From Lachnospiraceae bacterium (lineage in GTDB: Bacteria; Bacillota; Clostridia; Lachnospirales; Lachnospiraceae), in assembly GCA_024687125.1 (NCBI GenBank), contig JAILFA010000023.1, positions 1 to 38,304 on the forward strand: 38,304 bases of DNA, written 5' to 3'. Each line of letters begins with the position of its first letter. The stretch's first letter is position 1. The position numbers were made by a program, and so were the translations under genes. This document shows positions 5,715 to 12,979 of the stretch, piece after piece. The notes under the pieces are model-generated. The model was not told where the DNA came from. It was given only the letters and a program-made list of their open reading frames with translations, and searched no databases.

Positions 5715-6964
5715 GAGCCGTCACCACCTTCCAGATCATACAGGGCGTACATTTCCTTTATGTCATGCTTAAACTGCCGTTCGAGCCTTTTGTCAGAAAA
5801 GTGAACCTCCGTAAGCCGGCAGAGAAAGGTCCTGATCCAGGGAATGACCTCGCTGGCATCGTACACATCCGCGCTGAACCGGCATGTGTGGGCATCGATC
5901 CGCTCGACCGTGCCGCATCGTTTTTCGCGCTCCAGGCGTTTGGGGATATGCTGTTCGTCATCCGCGTATCGCACCGTAAACTCAACATGCTCCAGTCTGT
6001 CACCGGAGCGGCTCTGTGTGCTGACGCCCCATAGATGCTGCTTCATTCTCTCAAACTGTTCCCTGTGCTCATCGAACTGACCGCTCTCCTCTTCTGTCTT
6101 TACAGAAGTGATTTTGTCGACCCTGAATGACGTGATCCTGTTATACCCCGTATCATAAGCCATCAGGTACTGGCGTCCGTTCTGCACGCTGATCATGATC
6201 TGCAGCGGGACGACATGGTTCTCCGAGACGCAGCCCCCGTTTCTGCTCACTGATTCCATGGTTATCGTCTTTTTTCCGCGTATCGCCAGAAACAGGGAGC
6301 ACAGGATCTCACTGTCCAGCGCGCTCGTGATGTAATGATGTTTGAAAGCCAAAATCCCCTGATGTTCTTTCTTTTTATCAAGCAGGAAGGATCCGATCAC
6401 TCCGCAGGGGGCCGTTTCTGAAAAGAAATCCAGCATATCCGCATCACAGTGATCAAGGGCCTCAGTACTCTGAACACCCTTATAACATACTGTCTTTCCC
6501 TGTTTTTCTGTACAGACGATCCCTTCCGCGGCGTATTCCTTGAGTTTTTTACGTATGGTTGACTCATCAAAGGTCTTGGGATCATCAAAAACGGACAGAT
6601 ATGTATCGATCTGTTCTGCGATCTCAATGATCGTGAGCGGCCTGTCAGATGTCGCGAGCAGGTCCATCAAGATAAAATGGAGCGTAATATCACCATCTGT
6701 AAAGCTTTTGGCTTTCCAGGCTTTAAACAGCGGATTATGACGTGTCACGCGGCTGTCAATGGATAGAAATACATTCTTTCCTTCCGGTGTCTGCCGAAAT
6801 TTCATGTAATCTCCAAGCCAGCTTTCCAGCCTGCGCCGCTCATCGTCATAGGACCTGCCGCTCTTTTTCCTATACTCATCGCGGCTCTTAAATCCATAGA
6901 CGAAGAACTCCCGCATATAATCCCGTATTTTGTTGAAGTTTTTGATCACTTCACTGTATGACAC
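5711..6964 (-). CDS. WYL-domain transcriptional regulator (first of a pair)
   Basis: The 417-residue product starts at a GTG (6964) with AAAGGAG six bases upstream, giving VSYSEVIKNFNKIRDYMREF. An upstream ATG at 7018 is in frame but lacks an equally good site. It contains an N-terminal extension ending in a winged-helix part (LTIIEIAEQI, DESTIRKKLKEYAAEGIV), then a WYL domain (KKTITMESVSRNG ... LQIMISVQNGRQYLMAYDTG, with RVDKITSVK) and a C-terminal WCX-like region. WCX-type tails often control oligomerisation or ligand contact. It overlaps the second WYL gene by four bases. The long N-terminal extension, before the winged helix, is unusual compared with single WYL regulators of about 300-330 residues. 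It is probably a sensor regulator of the downstream RNA-repair genes. Confidence 0.5.
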   Translation of the reverse strand: MSYSEVIKNFNKIRDYMREFFVYGFKSRDEYRKKSGRSYDDERRRLESWLGDYMKFRQTPEGKNVFLSIDSRVTRHNPLFKAWKAKSFTDGDITLHFILMDLLATSDRPLTIIEIAEQIDTYLSVFDDPKTFDESTIRKKLKEYAAEGIVCTEKQGKTVCYKGVQSTEALDHCDADMLDFFSETAPCGVIGSFLLDKKKEHQGILAFKHHYITSALDSEILCSLFLAIRGKKTITMESVSRNGGCVSENHVVPLQIMISVQNGRQYLMAYDTGYNRITSFRVDKITSVKTEEESGQFDEHREQFERMKQHLWGVSTQSRSGDRLEHVEFTVRYADDEQHIPKRLEREKRCGTVERIDAHTCRFSADVYDASEVIPWIRTFLCRLTEVHFSDKRLERQFKHDIKEMYALYDLEGGDGS

Positions 6965-7033
6965 AAGTATCTCCTTTATATCCAAGATCACATTGAAACA
7001 ATAATACCTTTGAAGCAATCCGGCAACTCGATT

Positions 7034-7114
7034 GAGTCAATGGGAACTGAGTCAATGGGGACGGTTCTGTTTGACTCCTTTGGGAGTCAATGGGGACGGT
7101 TCTCTTTGACTCCC
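7034..7114. repeat. Tandem REP-like hairpins
   Basis: Two near-identical units form hairpins: GAGTCAA (7049-7055) with TTGACTC (7071-7077), and GGGAGTCAA (7082-7090) with TTGACTCCC (7106-7114). Both have the loop TGGGGACGGTTCT plus two bases. A truncated third unit (GAGTCAATGGGAACT) begins at 7034. Such GGGGACGGTTCT hairpins resemble REP elements associated with IS200-like (Y1) transposases; that link is from memory, and no transposase gene is present here. Confidence 0.5.
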
Positions 7115-7236
7115 TTTGAAATAAGCTTATCCTGCACTTCTTCAGGCAACTCAAGGAGTTTCAACGATCGTCTCACCTGTTCTCTTGATTCCTCTGCCCG
7201 ATCATGGATTTCATCCGGATCAAGCTCATCCATCAT
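7087..7236 (-). CDS. Small ORF (49 residues) ending inside the REP-like repeat
   Basis: The frame MMDELDPDEIHDRAEESREQ ... LELPEEVQDKLISKGVKENRPH starts at an ATG that overlaps the TAA of the preceding 104-residue gene (TAATG) and stops within the second REP-like hairpin. The last nine or so residues are encoded by repeat sequence, so a longer original C-terminus may have been replaced by repeat insertion. It is highly charged and helical with no recognised domain. Translational coupling supports a real gene, but no homology argument is available to me. Confidence 0.5.
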   Translation of the reverse strand: MMDELDPDEIHDRAEESREQVRRSLKLLELPEEVQDKLISKGVKENRPH

Positions 7237-7550
7237 TAGGAGCTTTTCTGCCGATCATTCATTTTCACAGATTGAACTGGGTCAGACAGTTTCTTGTCCC
7301 CCCACACATACTCAGCATTATACCTTTCGTGCATAAGACTACATATTTTTGCCAAGTATTCCAAGTACAATTGATATCTCACATTAGATGATGGGCTCAC
7401 ATTCCATTCTTCACCCGATCGATCACCGGCGCACTCCAGCTTTTCGTATTTACGTATATAACGAATAAGCCGATCGCGTTCTTTCATGAGATCATGATAA
7501 TCAGCAGTCAGAAAATCGCTTATGTATGTTTCAGGTGAAATCATAATCAT
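7236..7550 (-). CDS. Conserved small hypothetical protein, 104 residues
   Basis: The protein begins MIMISPETYISDFLTADYHDLMKERDRLIRYIRKYEK and has a conserved-looking middle (CAGDRSGEEWNVSPSSNVRYQLYLEYLAKICSLM) and tail (YNAEYVWGDKKL). I recall similar small proteins of unknown function in Clostridia; no domain name can be given. It is mostly helical, soluble and without a signal peptide. The stop overlaps the start of the 49-residue ORF, so the two probably form a unit. It lies between the WYL genes and an Smr-like gene, all on the minus strand. Confidence 0.5.
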   Translation of the reverse strand: MIMISPETYISDFLTADYHDLMKERDRLIRYIRKYEKLECAGDRSGEEWNVSPSSNVRYQLYLEYLAKICSLMHERYNAEYVWGDKKLSDPVQSVKMNDRQKSS

Positions 7551-7626
7551 AATATGGCCTCACTTTCTACCCCACAACTGATTCGAGAAAAGCGACGAAT
7601 CGATCCATAGCTGTATCTCCTTGTTC

Positions 7627-7950
7627 TTATGACGCCACCTTAAGAAACGTCTGTCCCGGATTCCACGCCGGACTTCTGCGATCGATCACGCGCCGCCCGA
7701 AGGTCGTCTCCATGATCATCTTCTTGAGGACTACACCGTGGTTGAATCCATGGATCGCGTTCAGTACAAATCCTCCCCGGTTCATATTGATCACATTCCG
7801 CAGCAGCCTCTCCGCCTCTTTTCTGGTCAGCTGATGCAGATCCAGGTCAACGCACGCCGCGCCGTCCTCCGTTTCATTCACCTCGATCCGGCTCATCTCC
7901 TCTCCCGACAGGATCATGCTCATGTTCCTTATCATCTGTTCTCTGGTCAT
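7627..7950 (-). CDS. Small Smr-domain-like protein
   Basis: The 107-residue frame starts at an ATG (7950) preceded by GAGGTGAGAAAG and reads MTREQMIRNMSMILSGEEMS, then ACVDLDLHQLTRKEAERLLRNVINMNRGGFVLNAIHGFNHGVVLKKMI. This follows the Smr pattern LDLHG-x(n)-EA...L-x(n)-HG-x-G...LK, in which the LDxHG motif and a TGxG-type loop bind or cut nucleic acid. Here LDLHQ replaces LDLHG and HGFNHG replaces the usual HGxG/TGxG, so nuclease activity is doubtful. A longer upstream frame exists but would begin within the 36-bp repeat. The function is not known; the fold assignment is a pattern match only. Confidence 0.5.
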   Translation of the reverse strand: MTREQMIRNMSMILSGEEMSRIEVNETEDGAACVDLDLHQLTRKEAERLLRNVINMNRGGFVLNAIHGFNHGVVLKKMIMETTFGRRVIDRRSPAWNPGQTFLKVAS

Positions 7951-8016
7951 CTTTCTCACCTCGCCTTTCTGAGGTTTGAGGGCTTTTCGCACCCCGTTTC
8001 CTCGACCTCTGACCCC

Positions 8017-8052
8017 AGTGTAATTTCGAACGTGTACAATAAAAACACCACC
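8017..8052. repeat. 36-bp repeat, left copy (IS-end-like)
   Basis: AGTGTAA, a variable 6 bases, then ACGTGTACAATAAAAACACC and ACC. A copy with about 30 of 36 bases identical, same orientation, is at 9304-9339. Both are preceded by CTGAC a few bases upstream. The repeat resembles terminal sequences of IS21-type elements as I remember them; this is unverified. Confidence 0.5.
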
Positions 8053-8068
8053 CCGCGAACCCACGTCG

Positions 8069-9187
8069 TTACTGGGATTGACATGCAGGCACCACATTTA
8101 CGTTGCGATCTATGCAGATTAGGGACGAATTATAACAGTCCCCGAACAATTCATAGTGTTGCATGGTTGAGTTGGGGTTGTTGTAAACGAACTCCATCTC
8201 CTCATCCAGCCAGTCAAGATACAGATCATCCCCATTAGGGTAGCCGGTAAGTTCCATATGCTTTTTCACATACCCCAGCAGGTCTTCGACTTGATCGAGC
8301 TTTGTATTCTCCCTGCTGTGTCCGTCACGCATCCACCAAGTATAATCATCTTCAGCATCTCTAAGGACATATTCCGCCAGAACAGGGCATGGATCGATTC
8401 CCAGGCCATCGAGAATGCATTTTGAGAGATAAAACGGTATATCTCCATAGCATTCTTCTTCATCACATGCGTATGTATAGTTGCGATACAGATTAAAGAG
8501 CAGGTAATATGCCGCCTCAGGCGGATAATCACTTATTTCTCTGGTATATGCCATTACTGCGATCTGGTTCCTCGATAAGGCAGGTTTTCCGTCATGGAAC
8601 AGCTTTTCATACAGGGATCTGATCTTTGTTCCTTCAAGCCCCCTCTTTTTCATAATCTGTACAAGCATCTCCATGCAGTGGGTATCTTCGGCAAATACAT
8701 ATCCTTTCATAAACTCTTCCGCAGCGTGTTCATAGGATATTTCACATCCGATACCTTGTAAGTGGCAATTTCCCAGCAATTTAAAGCTTTTGACATATCC
8801 CAGATCAGAAAGCTTTTTAAGGTACGGGAATGCATCCGGATCAGGCAAGCCATCTGCGCCGTTTCGGTACTTTAACGCCATATGCTTGATCGCAGATATG
8901 ATCCCGGCATCCGCGCATCTTCGGCAACATGCGTCGATATCGGTTCTGAAATCGCCATAGTCGCATGCCTTCAATTTCTCCGCCAGTCCCGCTGCTTCGT
9001 TTAGTTTTCCCTGTGAAATGCATGCTCGCATATCAGACGCCATGCCATCAAAGATCTCCATTTCGGATGCCTTTTCGTACTGGTGCTTTTGATATGCAAT
9101 AAACTGATCCATATCGATATCGATTTCCCGGCAATCCTCAATAAACTGCCCTAATTCATCCAGTGAAATGTCGAATTCTTCGTTCAT
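8069..9187 (-). CDS. Sel1-repeat-like helical protein
   Basis: The 372-residue protein starts at the ATG at 9187, which has TCCTCC (GGAGGA on the minus strand) eight bases upstream; an ATG two codons earlier is too close to the site. Its middle has tandem helix pairs typical of Sel1/TPR-like repeats: AIKHMALKYRNGADGLPDPDAFPYL, then GYVKSFKLLGNCHLQGIGCE and YEHAAEEFMKGY. It is acidic (FDISLDELGQFIEDCREIDID) and has several cysteines. There is no signal peptide, so it is probably cytoplasmic. Sel1 proteins act as protein-interaction scaffolds; the partner is unknown. The gene is flanked by the two 36-bp repeats, which suggests the segment was mobile once or is bounded by two IS scars. Confidence 0.5.
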   Translation of the reverse strand: MNEEFDISLDELGQFIEDCREIDIDMDQFIAYQKHQYEKASEMEIFDGMASDMRACISQGKLNEAAGLAEKLKACDYGDFRTDIDACCRRCADAGIISAIKHMALKYRNGADGLPDPDAFPYLKKLSDLGYVKSFKLLGNCHLQGIGCEISYEHAAEEFMKGYVFAEDTHCMEMLVQIMKKRGLEGTKIRSLYEKLFHDGKPALSRNQIAVMAYTREISDYPPEAAYYLLFNLYRNYTYACDEEECYGDIPFYLSKCILDGLGIDPCPVLAEYVLRDAEDDYTWWMRDGHSRENTKLDQVEDLLGYVKKHMELTGYPNGDDLYLDWLDEEMEFVYNNPNSTMQHYELFGDCYNSSLICIDRNVNVVPACQSQ

Positions 9188-9303
9188 ATCCATATTCCTC
9201 CGCAATGAAACCCTTTCTGTTCCACAAATCACGGCCTTTACTCAACCTTTGCCAGCTTTCCCTACTTCCCTACTCCTCCTACTTCTACTCCTACCCTGAC
9301 AAA

Positions 9304-9339
9304 AGTGTAAATGACGACGTGTACAATAAAAACGCCACC
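9304..9339. repeat. 36-bp repeat, right copy (IS-end-like)
   Basis: AGTGTAA, 6 bases, then ACGTGTACAATAAAAACGCC and ACC. It is the direct-repeat partner of 8017-8052, with starts 1287 bases apart. Its end abuts the TTGACA at 9340, a possible -35 box for the toxin-antitoxin genes to the right, so a former IS end may contribute to that promoter. Confidence 0.5.
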
Positions 9340-9345
9340 TTGACA

Positions 9346-9376
9346 ATCCTATTCAAGGAATCCTATTCAATAGGAT
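9346..9376. promoter_or_regulatory. Operator of the HigBA-like pair
   Basis: ATCCTATTCAA occurs twice (9346-9356, 9360-9370), and the second copy is part of the palindrome ATCCTAT-TCA-ATAGGAT (9360-9376). TTGACA at 9340-9345 with a poor -10 at 9364-9369, or a TATTAT at 9376-9381, could be promoter elements; either would overlap the palindrome. This is the usual layout for autoregulation by a HigA-type antitoxin. Confidence 0.5.
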
Positions 9377-9387
9377 ATTATGAAAGC

Positions 9388-9719
9388 ATGAAACGTACCT
9401 TTATCGAGACAAAATACTTCACCAGGAAATGGCAAAGCCTGGAATTACGGATGATGACCTACGGCAGTTGCAGCTGTTACTGCTTGAAAACCCAAAAGTT
9501 GGCGATCAGATGCAGGGAACCGGCGGACTTCGTAAAGTGAGGTTTGCTTTCCCGCATCGAGGCAAAAGCGGTAGCGTGCGCGTCTGCTATACCGATGTGG
9601 AAGAAAAAGAAACGATACATCTGATCGGTGTATTCGCCAAAAACGAGAAGGATAATCTGTCTGCTGCAGAGAGAAATGATATCAAAAAGCTGATCGAGTT
9701 TATCAGAAAGAACGGATGA
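9388..9719 (+). pseudogene. HigB/RelE-like toxin, frameshifted
   Basis: The toxin begins MKRTFIETKYFTRKWQSL in one frame (ATG at 9388) and continues in another frame with GITDDDLRQLQLLLLENP, then GTGGLRKVRFAFPHRGKSGSVRVCYTD, IHLIGVFAKNEKDNLSAAE and IKKLIEFI. These are the conserved parts of the RelE/HigB-type ribosome-dependent ribonucleases (GGLRKxR and VFAKNEKxNLS). The frames meet at about 9441 (AGCCTGGAATT); restoring one G gives an uninterrupted reading frame of about 110 residues. As written, full-length toxin cannot be made. A 96-residue frame from 9429 (MAKPGITDDD) lacks the first strand and helix and has no good ribosome binding site. It may be a real inactivating mutation, which would leave the antitoxin without a partner, or a homopolymer sequencing error like the one suspected at 402. 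Confidence 0.5.
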
Positions 9720-9730
9720 GAGGTGTCGCC

Positions 9731-10048
9731 ATGAGTACAATGTATGAAAGCCTGATGCAGAGCCTTACGGAAGAAGTAAATGATATCAAGAAACATGGCA
9801 GTTCTCAGGGAAGAAGGACTGTCATCGAGATCAGACCGGTAAAGACATACACCGCTGATGAAATAAAAGCGATCCGTGCCAAGACCGGTACAACGCAGGC
9901 AGTTTTTGCCAAATGCTTTGGTGTCTCCAAAAAGACCGTGGAATCCTGGGAAGAAGGAGTCAACATCCCCAGTGGGCCGGCCGCAAGGCTTCTCGAACTC
10001 CTCGGCCAGAATGCTCTCTCGGTCGATCATTATATGATCGCGCAGTAA
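9731..10048 (+). CDS. HigA-like XRE-family antitoxin
   Basis: The 105-residue protein has a C-terminal helix-turn-helix (YTADEIKAIRAKTGTTQAVFAKCFGVSKKTVESWEEG, about residues 37-73) followed by a short helix (GPAARLLELL), the architecture of HigA/MqsA-like antitoxins encoded downstream of RelE-type toxins. The ATG at 9731 has GAGGTG five bases upstream; an ATG 15 bases earlier is in frame but overlaps the toxin stop and is less likely. It should bind the palindrome at 9360-9376 and neutralise the toxin. The coding frame is intact even though the toxin frame is not. Confidence 0.5.
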   Translation: MSTMYESLMQSLTEEVNDIKKHGSSQGRRTVIEIRPVKTYTADEIKAIRAKTGTTQAVFAKCFGVSKKTVESWEEGVNIPSGPAARLLELLGQNALSVDHYMIAQ

Positions 10049-10124
10049 GCTCCCGTCACCTCATAAACATATTTTTTTCCTGCTGAGAGTGCCGCCCTCA
10101 CCATTACAGAATCCCGGTTTTCTT

Positions 10125-11087
10125 CTACCATGGGTATTCCTTGAGATATGTTTTAAGGGCACTCTCAATTCTTTTATCCGCGCAATCCTTGAAACATAGT
10201 GCCAAAGAGACAGGATCAACAATCCCTTTGTATTCGAACAACGACGGATCATATTTCCACAGTTCAAGCTGTATTCCTGATTTTTCCGTTTCACATCTAA
10301 TATCTATTTCTCTAACTGTATCAGGCCTTATCTTATCTTTGAATATGGCGTGAGACTTAAGAAGCGACGGGAATCCAATCCCCGAACACTTGGACAAGGC
10401 TGTTTCTCCTGAAAAAGGGTGCTGGATGTATTCGATTTTTCCCTTCACCGTTATGACTCGTTGAATCGGGTTGATCATGTACGGCTTTGCCATTTCGTAT
10501 AACTGCAATCCTGTCTCTTTTACTTGCATATATACTTCTTTGCCGCGCTTCTCCTGAGCGATAAGCCCCATAGTAGATAATTGGTCGCTTGCTCGTGTAA
10601 TAGATGCTCTCGTAGTGCCCAGATTCTCGGCCGCTTCTTTTTTCTGAACGCCTTTTCCATCGCTTTTGTATAACATGTATAAGAAAAGCATTTGCGAAAC
10701 AGGCATCATTTTCTCGGCATTAATCTTCTTTGGTTTAACAAATCTATTTCTCAGTGCCATTCCAAGAAACGGAAAAAACAATTGATCTCTAGCAACAATA
10801 AACGGTATATTTCTATCAATCAGCTCATCTCTCTGTCTTATGCTTAGATATTCAAACCTAAACGCAACCGGAAACCGATACGTTTCAGTTATAAGAGCCG
10901 TGTCGTTCTCATACTTAGATAATCCGAAGCGTTCGTTTGCTGGCACCCCAACAAGGATAAAACCAATATCCCGCCAGGATAATAGGGTAAATGTCCTTTG
11001 AGAAGTAATGTGTTTGGGAAGCGATTTGGTATCTAGCTCTGAGACCTCGAAACTCAGGCCAAAAAAGCCGACTCTGTAATCTTCCAT
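10125..11087 (-). CDS. MarR-like winged-helix protein
   Basis: The 320-residue protein has an N-terminal region (1-125) ending in YLSIRQRDELIDRNIPFIVARDQLFFPFLG, a pattern I recall from clostridial MarR-type proteins. A winged helix follows (about 130-195: SQMLFLYMLYKSDGKGVQKKEAAENLGTTRASITRASDQLSTMGLIAQEKRGKEVYM), then a C-terminal domain that probably binds ligand or partner. AGAGGA precedes the ATG at 11087. It is convergent with the HigA-like gene and has no co-directional neighbour within 200 bases downstream. The domain arrangement (sensor-like N-terminus, wHTH, extra C-domain) also recalls AbiEi-type antitoxins, but no nucleotidyltransferase toxin gene is adjacent, so I prefer a regulator call. 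Confidence 0.5.
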   Translation of the reverse strand: MEDYRVGFFGLSFEVSELDTKSLPKHITSQRTFTLLSWRDIGFILVGVPANERFGLSKYENDTALITETYRFPVAFRFEYLSIRQRDELIDRNIPFIVARDQLFFPFLGMALRNRFVKPKKINAEKMMPVSQMLFLYMLYKSDGKGVQKKEAAENLGTTRASITRASDQLSTMGLIAQEKRGKEVYMQVKETGLQLYEMAKPYMINPIQRVITVKGKIEYIQHPFSGETALSKCSGIGFPSLLKSHAIFKDKIRPDTVREIDIRCETEKSGIQLELWKYDPSLFEYKGIVDPVSLALCFKDCADKRIESALKTYLKEYPW

Positions 11088-11291
11088 TTTAGTTCCTCTG
11101 ACATGCTTTCTGTATGAAGATCAATTTCCAATACTCTTCTATACTATCACAAATTTCGTAATTATGCTTAATTTCTATTTTTATGTAATTTTACCATATT
11201 ACAAATATTATGCAATTTTGAATAGTTACACTTATGATTGGTTCTTCGATTCCATGTTTCAGCTGTTATCGCTTCCAATATACGGCATTCA

Positions 11292-11477
11292 TCACAACAC
11301 AATCCTTTTGCCTTTGTACACTTCCATGAATGCGTTAAAGTCTGACTCTCGCACTCTCACGCTTCTGCCTATTTTCACCTTTGGAAAATCCGGCAGATTC
11401 ATAAGTTTATACACCGTTGCATGGCTCAGTTTTAAACGTTTCTCAATATCTTTAGGTGTAAGATATTCTTGGTCCAT
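11292..11477 (-). CDS. Excisionase-type helix-turn-helix protein
   Basis: The 61-residue product MDQEYLTPKDIEKRLKLSHA ... VYKLMNLPDFPKVKIGRSVRVRESDFNAFMEVYKG is a complete MerR-like HTH_17 (excisionase) fold. The pattern YLTPKDIEKRL, the wing PKVKIGRSVRV and the final DFNAFM helix are standard. The ATG at 11477 has GGAGGG seven bases upstream; a much longer frame reaching into the integrase gene is not supported. It lies just downstream of the tyrosine recombinase, so it is probably the directionality factor of that recombinase. Confidence 0.5.
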   Translation of the reverse strand: MDQEYLTPKDIEKRLKLSHATVYKLMNLPDFPKVKIGRSVRVRESDFNAFMEVYKGKRIVL

Positions 11478-11571
11478 ATCAGTCCCTCCATCTTCTGTAC
11501 CTTCAAGGAGTCGATTTATGCTTTGAAATTCCTGTACCGCTGCCTTGGCGTTATCGTCCCTCAAAGCCCCT

Positions 11572-12510
11572 CTAATGCATATTAGAGACATATCTGGCCG
11601 CCATAGCTTCTTCTCGGTATACGCCGTGTCCAAGTTGAACATTAACGTGTTGTATTGTCTCTGCCTTACCGTGATCTTTTCTGAACCCATCGTATTCATC
11701 TTGCGCCCAACTCTTTCTAAGAGCGTGGTTCCCCTGATAGAAATACTTTCCCCGGAGCCCTAGTTTATCTTTTTTTCTTCGTACACTCGCCATCACCGAT
11801 TTTACTTTTATCTTTCGTCCATCTCGGCGGTGGACAATATGTTGCCTTGGCGCTGTCTGCTCATAGAGTTCCTTAAGAATTTCTATCTTTTGAGGATCTT
11901 TAATTTGTACATCCCTGTATCTGCCGCCTTTCTCTCTCACATGGACAATTGCCATATCATCCTTCAATTCTATATCCTCTTTAAGAACCCAACAGCAGCC
12001 GGCCACTCGAAGTCCTGCTGCCCGCGATAATAGAAGCGCACAACGGCCAGCATCAGTTGGATGACGATAGGAATCAACCAGTCTTTTAAAATCATCATCG
12101 TCCATTCCTTTCGAGGTCCGGATCGGTGCTGGATCAACGGCTTTTGGACGCTCGATTTTTGCTATTTCAATCTTGGTCGTGCCATAAACACTTTCAATCT
12201 CTCTGGCTAAGGATCGTAGGTTTGACCTGTAGGTATCAAGCGTGTCCTGCTTGCATCCACACTTAGCCTTTTGGTCTAGGTACTCCTGGACGGTACAAGT
12301 ATCTATTTCAATCGCTAGCTTGATTTCTGGGTGTTGGTTTTGGACCCATGTGCCAAATTCCTCGACGATTTTCTTTCGATCGTCAAACGTTGAATAGCTA
12401 TATATTCGCCCGTCCTGCGGTTTCCTTTTGCCTTTCTGCGCATGCTTGTCCTGTCCAGGTCGCAAGCTTTCTCTTACAACATGTGTCAGTTGATGCTTTA
12501 GGTTATGCAT
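11572..12510 (-). CDS. Tyrosine recombinase / site-specific integrase (lone)
   Basis: The 312-residue protein has an N-terminal SAM-like DNA-binding domain (about 40-120) and a catalytic domain with Arg168 (AAGLRVAG), Lys194 (REKGGRY), His262 and Arg265 (HALRKSWAQ), His295 (LGHG) and Tyr307 (ARYVSN), so the catalytic set appears complete. It ends shortly after the nucleophile. The start at 12510 has AAGGAGG six bases upstream. The GLRV(A)G box differs from the usual GLRxSE/GE. With the excisionase-like gene downstream it forms a small recombination module. No matching att repeats are seen nearby, so it is either the remnant of an older element or acts on a site outside the window. It is unrelated in sequence to the integrase at 13850-15172. 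Confidence 0.5.
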   Translation of the reverse strand: MHNLKHQLTHVVRESLRPGQDKHAQKGKRKPQDGRIYSYSTFDDRKKIVEEFGTWVQNQHPEIKLAIEIDTCTVQEYLDQKAKCGCKQDTLDTYRSNLRSLAREIESVYGTTKIEIAKIERPKAVDPAPIRTSKGMDDDDFKRLVDSYRHPTDAGRCALLLSRAAGLRVAGCCWVLKEDIELKDDMAIVHVREKGGRYRDVQIKDPQKIEILKELYEQTAPRQHIVHRRDGRKIKVKSVMASVRRKKDKLGLRGKYFYQGNHALRKSWAQDEYDGFRKDHGKAETIQHVNVQLGHGVYREEAMAARYVSNMH

Positions 12511-12586
12511 AACGTTCCTCCTTATCCCCAAAATCGTGCATTTGACCACGATGAACTAAGCTGCCCCATATCCTTTACCCGGACAG

Positions 12587-12904
12587 CTACAGATTGTAAA
12601 TAAATAAATCAAGGTACGTGCAACGTTTGCTTTCAGGTAAATCCACCTGTTGACCCCAACAACAGGCCACGGGAGCGCGCGTCGCTCGTTGCAATAAGCG
12701 ATCGGACCGCTTGCTGGTTCTCTCTTTCCAGCTCCTCAGTGTGTTCCCGCACTGACCTCCACCTGCATATGCAGGCAAAGCCATCATTACATGGCCATCG
12801 CAGATCTCCAAATCTGCGCTTGAGAGAGTATTGGGCTGCATACAGCCCTGTGTTTTTTTCATCTCCCTTCCGGGAGCGGCTTTTTTAATAATCACTTCAT
12901 TCAT
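12587..12904 (-). CDS. Possible small protein upstream of the recombinase
   Basis: The frame of 105 residues from ATG 12904 (AAAGGAG four bases upstream) reads MNEVIIKKAAPGREMKKTQG, then LEICDGHVMMALPAYAGGGQCGN and a basic second half (SWKERTSKRSDRLLQRATRAP). The ribosome binding site and the beginning look real. The C-terminal half looks less like a folded protein. I recognise no family. It may be a short gene with a degraded end, near a recombinase of a mobile element. Confidence 0.5.
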   Translation of the reverse strand: MNEVIIKKAAPGREMKKTQGCMQPNTLSSADLEICDGHVMMALPAYAGGGQCGNTLRSWKERTSKRSDRLLQRATRAPVACCWGQQVDLPESKRCTYLDLFIYNL

Positions 12905-12979
12905 ATTTCTCCTTTCTTGTGAGGCAAGCATCCTCTTTTTTCTAGCGAACGCTGATGTCATCATACTTCTTCTACTCAA

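Noticed and set aside
9163..9540. 125-residue frame beginning before the toxin
   Set aside because: Only its part from 9388 to about 9440 is the toxin N-terminus; the upstream part crosses the IS-like repeat and the operator.
10125..11087. AbiEi-type antitoxin
   Set aside because: Some architecture similarity, but no AbiEii-type nucleotidyltransferase gene is adjacent.
11164..11526. 120-residue plus-strand frame in an A+T-rich region
   Set aside because: Opposite the excisionase-like gene, no ribosome binding site, composition unlike a protein.
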